From NCBI GenBank assembly GCA_964427955.1, contig CAYRWY010000064.1:1-18425 (forward strand): 18,425 bases of DNA, read 5' to 3'. Positions 6,562-14,095 of this stretch are shown here, piece by piece (the first letter of the stretch is position 1; each line of letters begins with the position of its first letter). Below the pieces are notes generated by a model that saw nothing but the letters and a program-made list of their open reading frames with translations, made no database searches and was not told the DNA's origin. The stretch comes from JACRBK01 sp964427955. Lineage in GTDB: Bacteria; Chloroflexota; Anaerolineae; Aggregatilineales; Aggregatilineaceae. A program made the position numbers and the translations under genes.

Positions 6562-7438
6562 CGGACCATTCGGGCGTGAGCCACAGCCGCCAGTACCAGC
6601 GCACCAGCATCGGCGCGTACCGCTCGGTCAGGATGCCCATCCGGGCGAAAAAGCCTCCCAGGATCACTTCGTTCTGGCCGCGCACCAGCCCCAGGAGCGC
6701 GCGCTCGGCCACTTCATCGGGATGATCGACCCGGAAGCCGTAGCGCTGGACCAGGGCTTCGACGTCGGCGTTGATCAGATCGGTGTGCGTCCAACTGGGC
6801 AGCACCAGAGTCACGTAGACGCCGGTGCGGGCCAACTCGCGGCGCAGCGCATCGCTGAAGCCAGAAATCCCGTACTTGCTGGCGACATACGACGAAAACA
6901 TGGGGACCGCCGTCCGGCCCAGGCCTGATCCGACGTTGAGAATATAACCGTGACGGCGGGGCAGCATGTGCGGCAGCACCAACTGCGTCAGCCGGATCGC
7001 CGCCCCCAGATTCAGCCGGATCATCTGATCGACCTGCTCCGAAGATTGGTCTTGCAGCGGGCCGCCGATCATGATCCCGGCATTGTTGACCAGAATGTCG
7101 ATCCGGCCAAAGGTCTCCAGGGTACGATCCACGACCTGCTGTAACTGCGTGTCGTCGGACACGTCCGCCGGGATGACCAGCACGTCCGACGTATAAGGCT
7201 CGATCTCGCGCCGGACCGCCTCCAACCGCTCCTCGCGGCGGGCGACCAGGACGACTTTGGCGGCGCGGCGGGCAAACGCAAACGCCATCGCCCGCCCGAT
7301 CCCCGACGACGCCCCGGTGATGATCACGACCTGATCGTTCAGGACCAGCGTCGAATGCCGGGGACGCAGGTAGCGGAACAGCCAATAGGCGCCGCCCCCG
7401 GCAGCGCCGCCCAGCAACAACTGGCGCAAAAATCGCAT
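6536..7438 (-). CDS. Membrane-anchored short-chain dehydrogenase/reductase
   Basis: This 300-residue classical SDR has the cofactor motif 'TGASSGIG' (41-48), D92, the 'NNAG' motif (118-121), N143, S171 and the catalytic Y184-x3-K188. It is expected to be an NAD(P)(H)-dependent oxidoreductase, with unknown substrate. An added N-terminus of about 30 residues is hydrophobic ('FLRQLLLGGAAGGGAYWLF') and probably anchors it to the membrane. I chose the ATG at 7438 over an upstream TTG at 7477 because a strong AGGAGGG (7453-7447) sits 8 nt before it. That Shine-Dalgarno sequence overlaps the TAG stop of the methyltransferase gene, so the two genes are co-translated. The C-terminus overlaps the convergent Nudix gene. 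Confidence 0.9.
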   Translation of the reverse strand: MRFLRQLLLGGAAGGGAYWLFRYLRPRHSTLVLNDQVVIITGASSGIGRAMAFAFARRAAKVVLVARREERLEAVRREIEPYTSDVLVIPADVSDDTQLQQVVDRTLETFGRIDILVNNAGIMIGGPLQDQSSEQVDQMIRLNLGAAIRLTQLVLPHMLPRRHGYILNVGSGLGRTAVPMFSSYVASKYGISGFSDALRRELARTGVYVTLVLPSWTHTDLINADVEALVQRYGFRVDHPDEVAERALLGLVRGQNEVILGGFFARMGILTERYAPMLVRWYWRLWLTPEWSATMSGGRR

Positions 7439-7451
7439 CGTGTGTGCCCTC

Positions 7452-8213
7452 CTACGAGTTTTTCCGCGCAATGACAATCTGGTTCACCCCCATCGACAGC
7501 GGGATCAGGGTCGTCCGCGTCAACACCTGGAACAGCGACGGCAACCCGAACAGCCCGAACTGGATGGACTTGGGCAGCACCGGCAGATAGGGTACGTCCC
7601 ACAGACCATCCCCACAATGCCGCAGCACGCGGAAGCCGTTGGCTTCGCACCAGGCGCGCCACTGCCGGGGGGGCTGGACATTGATATGGGTCGGGTCCTT
7701 GCCGATGGCGTCGGTTTTGACATCCTTGAAGCGCCGCAGACTGTAGCCAGGATTGGGCGTCGCAAACAGGAACAGCCCGCCAGGCCGCAGAAGGCGGTGG
7801 ACCTGCTGGATGGTGCTGACCGGATCGGGCAGGTGCTCGACCAGATGCAGAGCCACGACCACGCCGAACTCGCCGTCGGCAAAAGGAGAGAGGTCGTCGG
7901 CACTCATCACCCGGCCCTGCGCACGAGGGGCATTCCGTTTGATCTGCTCGACGCTGTAGTCCGCCAGGTCGATCCCCGTGCAGTCGAAATCGTCTTGCAG
8001 GAGGCCCAGCAGGTGGCCCAGTCCGGCTCCCAATTCGAGCAGTTTTCCGCCACCGGGCGGCGCGTAGTGGCGGACCAGGGCGGCATAGTAACGGCGCGCG
8101 AACCAGTACATGCTGTAGCGCCCCAACGGGCGATCCGCATAGTTGTAGCTCTCGAAATACTTCTGGCCGTACTCGTCCAGCGGGACGGCAGGCTTTGAAT
8201 CCGGTTGTGACAT
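7452..8213 (-). CDS. Class I SAM-dependent methyltransferase
   Basis: The 253-residue product has the Rossmann-fold SAM motifs: motif I 'LLELGAGLG' (58-66), the acidic end of beta2 at 'GIDLADYSVEQ' (D82), 'ALHLVEHLPDP' (121-131) and 'LLRPGGLFLFATPN' (141-154). This is the UbiE/UbiG-like Methyltransf_11 pattern, but such motifs do not define the acceptor. Quinone, lipid and small-molecule methylation are all possible. It starts at the ATG at 8213, about 60 nt after the predicted promoter, with only a weak AGAGA as ribosome binding site. It is followed 13 bp later by the SDR gene. The pair forms a two-gene unit directly downstream of the complex I operon, but separated from it by a terminator. 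Confidence 0.87.
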   Translation of the reverse strand: MSQPDSKPAVPLDEYGQKYFESYNYADRPLGRYSMYWFARRYYAALVRHYAPPGGGKLLELGAGLGHLLGLLQDDFDCTGIDLADYSVEQIKRNAPRAQGRVMSADDLSPFADGEFGVVVALHLVEHLPDPVSTIQQVHRLLRPGGLFLFATPNPGYSLRRFKDVKTDAIGKDPTHINVQPPRQWRAWCEANGFRVLRHCGDGLWDVPYLPVLPKSIQFGLFGLPSLFQVLTRTTLIPLSMGVNQIVIARKNS

Positions 8214-8281
8214 GAGTTTCGTCTCTTTAGCTTTAGAGTAAGTACACCAATCCGGGCGAATCCCTCACCACTCCGCGCGAG

Positions 8282-8310
8282 ATTGTAGTGCGCGCCAGCG
8301 GGTTGGGCAA
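8282..8310 (-). promoter_or_regulatory. Promoter for the methyltransferase-SDR unit
   Basis: On the minus strand, TTGCCC (8310-8305) and TACAAT (8287-8282) are spaced by exactly 17 bp. The -10 box is the same as the one before the solute-binding protein gene. The first bases of the -35 box overlap the T-rich tail of the nuo terminator, so transcription of the next unit starts within about 35 bp of where the nuo transcript should end. Confidence 0.6.
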
Positions 8311-8340
8311 ACAAAAAGGGGCAGGTTGTCCCCCTGCCCC
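8309..8340 (-). terminator. Intrinsic terminator of the nuo operon
   Basis: On the minus strand, GGGGCAGG pairs with CCTGCCCC (8340-8333 with 8325-8318; perfect 8-bp stem, 7-nt loop), followed by TTTTTGTTT (8317-8309). It lies 21 bp after the stop of nuoN and ends the complex I operon. Confidence 0.92.
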
Positions 8341-8361
8341 CGACTATCCACCCAAGTAGGG

Positions 8362-9876
8362 TTAATGCGCAAATGCGAGCGTGATGTCCCGCGCCATATC
8401 GGACAGCAGGTACGGGAAGATGCCCAAAAACAGCGTGCCGACGGCAGCAATGCTGATGGCGGAGGCCAACGGCCAGGGCACCACGGCTTCGGGCGTGCCG
8501 TCCTCGAAATACATGTACCAGACGATGCGCAGGTAGTAGTAGGCCGAGACCAGGCTGGTCAGCACCCCCACCACCGCTACCGGGATGAGATTGGCCGACA
8601 TGGCCGCCTTGAAGACGAACCACTTGCCGACAAACCCCGCGGTGAGCGGAATCCCGGTCAGGCTGAGCATGAACACGGCCATCGACGCGGCCAGCAGCGG
8701 CTGGGTCCTGGACAACCCGCGCAGGCTGTCCAGCCCGGTATTGGTCGCGTCGTCTTTTTCGACGGCGATCACCACCGAAAACGCGCCGACATTGGTGAAA
8801 GCGTAGGCCACCAGATAGATCGCCACGGCGCGCGCCGCTTCGTCGGTCACGCCGAGCGATCCCGCCGCCGCGACGGCGATCAGGATATAGCCCGCGTGAG
8901 CGATGCTCGAATAAGCCAACAGGCGTTTGAGATCGCTTTGGGCGATGGCGACGAGATTGCCCAGCAGCATGGTGAGCGCGGAGATCACCCAGATCGACTG
9001 CTGCCAGGCGGCGGTGCTGTGACCTTCCAGCACGAAATTCGGCATCCCCGACCCAAACACGCGCACCAGAGCCGCAAAACCGCCGGCCTTGGCCGCCACG
9101 CTCATGTAGGCGACGACCGACGTCGGCGCACCCTGGTAGACGTCCGGCGTCCACATGTGAAACGGCACTGCCGCGACCTTGAAGCCCAGGCCCACCAGGG
9201 TGAGCGCGGCCCCCAACAGCAGCAGATACTTGGTCGAAGCATCGTCGGCCACGATCTGGTTGACGGACTGCCAGATCTTGCTGAATTCGGTCGTCCCGGT
9301 CGCGCCGTAGATCAGCGCGATGCCATAGACCAGGAAGCCCGACGAAAACGCGCCAAGCAGGAAATACTTCATCGCGCTCTCTTCGGACTGTTCCTGCGGC
9401 CAGCGAAAGCCGCTCAGCACGTACAGCGGGATGGAGAGCAGTTCCAGCGCCACAAACACGGTGACGAGATCGCCCGCCGATCCCATGAACATCACACCAA
9501 TCGTCGTGAACAGCAGCAGGTAGTAGTATTCGCCGCGCTGTCTGCCGATGCGCTGCAAGTAGTTGTAGGCCACCATCACGCCCAGCAGCGCGGTCAGCAG
9601 CGCCACCGAGTTGATCGCGTCGGTGAAGCGGTCGGCGATATACAGGCCGTTGAACGCTTCGCGCTGGTCGCTAAACTCGACGGCCCCACTCAGTGACAGC
9701 AGCGACAGCACCAGCGACGTGGCCAGGCCCGCCGCCGTCAGCAGCGCGGTGATCGCTTTGCGATCCTTCGGAATGAACAGATCGACGATCATGAAGATAC
9801 AGGCCCCGAAGGCCAACAACACCGCCGGGAGGGCTGCAACAAGGTTGAGATCGCCTAAACCAGGAGCTTCAAACAT
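8362..9876 (-). CDS. nuoN: NADH-quinone oxidoreductase subunit N
   Basis: This antiporter-like membrane subunit of respiratory complex I is one of its proton-pumping modules. The 504-residue product is of usual length for the family and hydrophobic throughout. Expected charged residues are present: E145 in 'VALELLSIPLYVLSG', K170 in 'SAMKYFLLGAFSSG', K233 in 'GLGFKVAAVPFHMW' and K263 in 'AAKAGGFAALV'. I chose the ATG at 9876 because GGCGGG lies 8 nt before it. A GTG at 9885 would add three residues but leave too little room for a ribosome binding site after the nuoM stop at 9892. It is the last gene of the operon, as in many bacteria, and is followed by the intrinsic terminator. Confidence 0.96.
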   Translation of the reverse strand: MFEAPGLGDLNLVAALPAVLLAFGACIFMIVDLFIPKDRKAITALLTAAGLATSLVLSLLSLSGAVEFSDQREAFNGLYIADRFTDAINSVALLTALLGVMVAYNYLQRIGRQRGEYYYLLLFTTIGVMFMGSAGDLVTVFVALELLSIPLYVLSGFRWPQEQSEESAMKYFLLGAFSSGFLVYGIALIYGATGTTEFSKIWQSVNQIVADDASTKYLLLLGAALTLVGLGFKVAAVPFHMWTPDVYQGAPTSVVAYMSVAAKAGGFAALVRVFGSGMPNFVLEGHSTAAWQQSIWVISALTMLLGNLVAIAQSDLKRLLAYSSIAHAGYILIAVAAAGSLGVTDEAARAVAIYLVAYAFTNVGAFSVVIAVEKDDATNTGLDSLRGLSRTQPLLAASMAVFMLSLTGIPLTAGFVGKWFVFKAAMSANLIPVAVVGVLTSLVSAYYYLRIVWYMYFEDGTPEAVVPWPLASAISIAAVGTLFLGIFPYLLSDMARDITLAFAH

Positions 9877-9891
9877 GGGCTGCACCCGCCT

Positions 9892-11430
9892 TTATCGACC
9901 TGCCGCCACGAACGTACCGACCTGTTCGACCAGCGTTTTGACCGAGCCATCCATGTACTTGAAGAAGAACCCGGCCTGCAAGCCGATCAGGAGGGCAGCG
10001 ACGAGCACCGGGATCAGCGACCAGAGTTCCTGCCAGTTCAGATCGGGCAGGCGCTTGTTCTCTTCTTTGTCGAGCGCACCCATAAAGACCGTGTTGAACA
10101 TATACAGCATGTACACGGCGGCCAGGATGACGCCCAGCGTGGCCAGCGGCGTGAACCACCAGCTAATGGCGTGCGATCCGGCAGCGCCGAGCAGGATGGT
10201 GAACTCGCCCACAAAGCCGTTTAGCCCCGGCAGGCCCATGCTCGACAGCACGATCACCAACGCGATCCCGCTGTAGAGCGGCATGGCGCGCCAGATGCCG
10301 CCAAAGGCGCTCATCAGCTTGGTGTGGCGGCGTTCGTAGAGCACGCCGACCATCAAGAACAAGCCACCCGTGCTGATGCCGTGATTGACCATCTGCAAAA
10401 CAGCGCCCTGGATGCCCGCCGGATTAAGGGCGAAGATGCCCAGCATCACGAACCCCAGGTGGCTGATCGACGAATAGGCGACCAGCTTCTTGACGTCCTT
10501 CTGCCCGTAGCTGACCCAGGCGCCGTAGATGATGCCGATGACCGCGAGAACCGCGACGTAGGGCGCAAAGGTCCGGCTGGCTTCGGGAAAGAGCGGCAGA
10601 TTGAAGCGCAGGAAGCCGTAGGTCCCCATCTTGAGCAAAACGCCCGCCAGGATGACCGATCCCGCCGTCGGCGCTTGCACGTGCGCGTCCGGCAGCCAGG
10701 AGTGCAGCGGCCACATCGGAACCTTGATGGCAAACGCGATGCCGAAGCCCAGGAACAGCCAGCGCCCGGTGGCCGTGCTGAAGTGCAACTGGCCGCTCTG
10801 GAGCTGCGCCAGGATGTCGGGCACGCTGAAAGTTCCGGCCTTGTTGCCCAGCCACAAGATCGCCAGCAGCATCAGCAGGCTGCCCGCCATCGTGTAGAGG
10901 AAGAACTTGACCGCCGCGTAAATGCGCTGCTCCGCGCCCCAGATGCCGATCAGGAAATACATAGGGATCAGCGTGACTTCCCAGAAGATGTAGAACAGGA
11001 ACAAATCCTGCGCCACGAAGACGCCCAGCATGGCCCATTCCATGAGCAGCATAAACATGTAGTACAGGCGCACGCGGTCTTTGATGGGGCGGAACGACGA
11101 CAGAATCGCCAGGGGCATGATGAAGGTCGTCAGAAGGACCAGCCAGATGCTGATGCCATCCACGCCCACCGCGTACTTGATGGTGAAGCTGCCCGCCGTG
11201 ATCCAGTCCACCGACGAGCCCATCTGCAACCCGCCGTTTTCAGGAGTCCGAACGTAATGCAGATCGAAATTCTTGATCAGCAGCAGTGACACGCCGAACG
11301 TGACCAGGGAGGTGACCAAAGCTCCCCACCGATAATGCTGGTCGGTGCGCGCCAGGATCAGCAGTGCCAACAGCCCGGCCAGTGGCAGCATCAAGACCAG
11401 GGTGACTAGCGAAGAAAAGGTATCTTCCAT
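9892..11430 (-). CDS. nuoM: NADH-quinone oxidoreductase subunit M
   Basis: This 512-residue antiporter-like proton-pumping subunit of complex I has clear family signatures: 'FYIFWEVTLIPMYFLIGIWG' with E151, 'AIKVPMWPLHSWLPDAHV' with K236, 'GVLLKMGTYGFLRF' with K267, and the late 'GLPGLNGFVGEFTILLG' segment. These correspond to the proton-channel Glu and Lys residues of NuoM/ND4. The start is the ATG at 11430, preceded 9 nt upstream by AGAGGGG (11446-11440). An upstream TTG at 11472 would overlap nuoL and lacks such a site. It lies 19 bp after nuoL and 15 bp before nuoN. Confidence 0.96.
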   Translation of the reverse strand: MEDTFSSLVTLVLMLPLAGLLALLILARTDQHYRWGALVTSLVTFGVSLLLIKNFDLHYVRTPENGGLQMGSSVDWITAGSFTIKYAVGVDGISIWLVLLTTFIMPLAILSSFRPIKDRVRLYYMFMLLMEWAMLGVFVAQDLFLFYIFWEVTLIPMYFLIGIWGAEQRIYAAVKFFLYTMAGSLLMLLAILWLGNKAGTFSVPDILAQLQSGQLHFSTATGRWLFLGFGIAFAIKVPMWPLHSWLPDAHVQAPTAGSVILAGVLLKMGTYGFLRFNLPLFPEASRTFAPYVAVLAVIGIIYGAWVSYGQKDVKKLVAYSSISHLGFVMLGIFALNPAGIQGAVLQMVNHGISTGGLFLMVGVLYERRHTKLMSAFGGIWRAMPLYSGIALVIVLSSMGLPGLNGFVGEFTILLGAAGSHAISWWFTPLATLGVILAAVYMLYMFNTVFMGALDKEENKRLPDLNWQELWSLIPVLVAALLIGLQAGFFFKYMDGSVKTLVEQVGTFVAAGR

Positions 11431-11449
11431 AATGTTCGGCCCCTCTGCG

Positions 11450-13738
11450 TTATAGACCCAACAATTCACCAATCACGGGTAAAAGAATCAAGACCAACAC
11501 CAGCAGCGCGCCGAACAGCACGCTCAAGGCGTAGACACGGACATAGCCCGTCTGAATGCGGCGCAGCCGGAAGGCCGACGCCCGCGTTACTTCGCCAACC
11601 TGATTGAACGAGCGATCAATCACGCCCTTATCGACCGGCTGCGTCAGGAAGGCCGTGGCCCGCTGGAAAGGCGCGAAGATCAGGCGTTCGTGGACGAAAT
11701 CGTGCCAGATGCGCCAGTCCAACTGCTCGGCCAGCCAATAGGCGGCGCGCCGGTAGGGGAAGATCAGGTACTTGAAGTAGAACTCGTCCCAGTACAGCTT
11801 GGCGTTGGCCAGTTGGAACGCGCCCGCCGTGCGGTGATTGAGTTCCAACGGATCTTGCACCAGATGGGCCAGCACCCGGTCGTTGTAGATCGCCCGCGCG
11901 GCGTAGATAGCGCCCAGGGCCAGGACGACCGCCAGCGTCGCCAACAGGAAGTTGAAATTGCCCGCATGGGCGTAGACCACGCTGTGTTCCAGGAAGCTGG
12001 TGAACTGGTGCTTGCCGAAGATCCAGCCCAGGATCGGGAAACCGCTGGGGATGTTGATCATGCCGATGAACAGGCTCAAGAAGGCCAGCACCATCAGCGG
12101 CCAGGTCATCACGCGAGATGACTCGGAAGCGTGTTCGGCTGCCGCATGGCGCGGCTGGCCCAGGAAAACCAGGCTGACCTGCCGCCACATGTAAAACGCG
12201 GTGAAAACTGCCGCTGGGAGCAGCAGGGCAAAGGCGACATAGCCGCCGACCCGGCCCTCGTTCACCCCGCTTTTCAGGGCGTCGAGCAGAATTTCATCTT
12301 TGGACCAGAACCCGGCAAAGGGGATGATCCCGGCCAGGGCCAGCGTGCCGAAAATGTACGTCCAGAACGTGACCGGCATTTTCTCGCGCAGGCCGCCCAT
12401 GAAGCGCATATCCTGCGGATTGAAGCCGTCGTCCTCGTGGTGGCCATGCTCGTCGTGAGCCAGATGGTGATGGCCGTGCTCCATGCCGTGAATGACCGAG
12501 CCGGAGCCGAGGAACAACAGCGCCTTGAAGCAGGCGTGCGTCACGAGGTGGAACATCGCCGCCGCATACGCCCCTACCCCGACCGCCGCCACCATGAAGC
12601 CCAGTTGGCTGACGGTGCTGTAGGCCAGCACGCGCTTGATGTCCCACTGTCCCAGCGCGATGAACCCCGCGACCAGGGCTGTCGAAGCCCCCACGACCGC
12701 CACGACCAGCGACGTCACCTCCGCCGCGTGGAAGAAGACGTTGGATCGGACCATCATATACACGCCCGCCGTGACCATCGTCGCGGCATGGATGAGCGCG
12801 CTCACCGGAGTCGGACCGGCCATCGCATCGGGCAGCCAGACGAACAGCGGGATCTGCGCGCTTTTGCCGGTCGCGCCGAGCAGGAACAGCAGCGTAATCA
12901 GGGTCAGGGTCGCTTTCAGGCTCAGCGACACCGACCCGAACTTGACCTTGTGATCGCCTTCGCGCAGCCAGGTATCGGCCTGGTTGAAGACGCCTAACGG
13001 CCCGCTGTAAGCGTGCGCCTCTTCGTGTTCCGCCGGAACGTCCGGGGCGAACAACGGCGTCGGCGCGGGTGCTTCGTGATGGATCGGGGTCTCGCCGTCG
13101 TGGTAGAACGTCAGCGTGCCGAAGGTCCAGAAGGTGATGAGCACGCCCAGGATCACGCCGAAATCACCCACCCGGTTCACGATGAAGGCTTTGCGCGCCG
13201 CATCGCTGTTGCGCCACCCTTCCCCGCCGGGTCGGTCGAACCAGAAGCCGATCAGCAGGAACGAGCACAACCCCACGCCTTCCCAGCCGACGAACATCAT
13301 CAAATAGTTGTTGCCCGTCACCAGGATCAGCATGAAGAACAGGAACAGGTTGAGGTAGACGAAGAAACGCTGGAAGCGCGCATCGCCGTGCATGTAGCCC
13401 ACCGCATAGAGGTGGATCAGGCTGCCGACGCCGGTCACCACCAGCATCATCGTCACGCTCAAGCTGTCCACGCGGAATTCCCAGGGGATCACGACGTTGG
13501 CCGACGGGATCTTGATCCAGTCGGAGAGCAGCGGCGCGGCGATCACCCCGGGCTGGTAACCGGTGTTCACCTGGGCGATCCACAACAGCACCGCGATGAA
13601 GAACGCCGTGAAGCTCGCGCCCACGCCGATGATCGCGATGCCACGCTCGTCCAACCGCTTTCCGGTGAACAGGTTGAGCAGCATCCCGATCAGCGGGATC
13701 AACACCACAAGCGGTACAAGGTTAAAGAAGTTTTCCAT
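11450..13738 (-). CDS. nuoL: NADH-quinone oxidoreductase subunit L, long form
   Basis: This is the distal proton-pumping subunit of complex I, which also carries the long lateral helix. At 762 residues it is longer than common NuoL proteins (about 610-660). Core residues are present: E153 ('FVGWEGVGLCS'), D192 ('NRVGDFG'), K292 ('LLGATGKSAQIPLFVWLPDA') and K480 ('GFWSKDEIL'). The extra length includes a Pro/His/Glu-rich hydrophilic stretch at about 213-266 and a His-rich loop at 417-434 with nine histidines in 18 residues, just before the conserved 'DMRFMGGL'. The amphipathic and final helices are in the last ~200 residues. The ATG has AAGGGA 5 nt upstream. Spacing is 29 bp from nuoK and 19 bp to nuoM. 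Confidence 0.96.
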   Translation of the reverse strand: MENFFNLVPLVVLIPLIGMLLNLFTGKRLDERGIAIIGVGASFTAFFIAVLLWIAQVNTGYQPGVIAAPLLSDWIKIPSANVVIPWEFRVDSLSVTMMLVVTGVGSLIHLYAVGYMHGDARFQRFFVYLNLFLFFMLILVTGNNYLMMFVGWEGVGLCSFLLIGFWFDRPGGEGWRNSDAARKAFIVNRVGDFGVILGVLITFWTFGTLTFYHDGETPIHHEAPAPTPLFAPDVPAEHEEAHAYSGPLGVFNQADTWLREGDHKVKFGSVSLSLKATLTLITLLFLLGATGKSAQIPLFVWLPDAMAGPTPVSALIHAATMVTAGVYMMVRSNVFFHAAEVTSLVVAVVGASTALVAGFIALGQWDIKRVLAYSTVSQLGFMVAAVGVGAYAAAMFHLVTHACFKALLFLGSGSVIHGMEHGHHHLAHDEHGHHEDDGFNPQDMRFMGGLREKMPVTFWTYIFGTLALAGIIPFAGFWSKDEILLDALKSGVNEGRVGGYVAFALLLPAAVFTAFYMWRQVSLVFLGQPRHAAAEHASESSRVMTWPLMVLAFLSLFIGMINIPSGFPILGWIFGKHQFTSFLEHSVVYAHAGNFNFLLATLAVVLALGAIYAARAIYNDRVLAHLVQDPLELNHRTAGAFQLANAKLYWDEFYFKYLIFPYRRAAYWLAEQLDWRIWHDFVHERLIFAPFQRATAFLTQPVDKGVIDRSFNQVGEVTRASAFRLRRIQTGYVRVYALSVLFGALLVLVLILLPVIGELLGL

Positions 13739-13767
13739 GTGCGTCCCTTGTGCCAGAGAACACCAGG

Positions 13768-14082
13768 CTAATCTTTGAACAGGTGCAAATCATCAATGTC
13801 AATGCTTTTCTTGGTGCGGAAGATCGCGACGATCAGCGCCAACCCGACGGCCACTTCTGCCGCCGCGACGGTGATGACGAAGAACACGATCAACTGCCCA
13901 TCGCCGTTCTGCCACTGGCGCGCGAAGGCCGCCAGCGCCAGGTTCCCGGCATTCAGCATCAATTCCACCGACATGAACACCAGGATGGCGTTGCGCCGGA
14001 GCAGCACGCCCATCACGCCCATGATGAACAGGATCGCGCTGAGCAGAACGTAAAGCTCGGTGGCTACTTCAGGTGTCTTCAT
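13768..14082 (-). CDS. nuoK: NADH-quinone oxidoreductase subunit K
   Basis: This small, three-helix membrane subunit of complex I is homologous to ND4L and takes part in the hydrophilic axis between the quinone site and the pumps. The 104-residue length is typical. The two conserved membrane glutamates are visible: E40 in 'LVFMSVELMLNAGNLAL' and E76 in 'VAAAEVAVGLALIV'. I chose the ATG at 14082 over one at 14118 because AGGAGGGAG (14096-14088) lies 5 nt upstream. The longer version would overlap nuoJ and add a non-conserved hydrophilic N-terminus. The Shine-Dalgarno sequence shares its first base with the nuoJ stop, so coupling with nuoJ is likely. Confidence 0.95.
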   Translation of the reverse strand: MKTPEVATELYVLLSAILFIMGVMGVLLRRNAILVFMSVELMLNAGNLALAAFARQWQNGDGQLIVFFVITVAAAEVAVGLALIVAIFRTKKSIDIDDLHLFKD

Positions 14083-14095
14083 AGAGTCTCCCTCC

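Noticed and set aside
8326..9696. Plus-strand open frame of 456 codons opposite nuoN
   Set aside because: It is antisense to nuoN and its translation is rich in Arg, His, Gln and Asp, typical of a shadow frame in GC-rich DNA. nuoN on the other strand has all family motifs.
12131..13771. Long plus-strand frames opposite nuoL
   Set aside because: Same low-complexity Arg/His/Gln composition; no ribosome binding site or recognisable domain, and nuoL fully explains the region.
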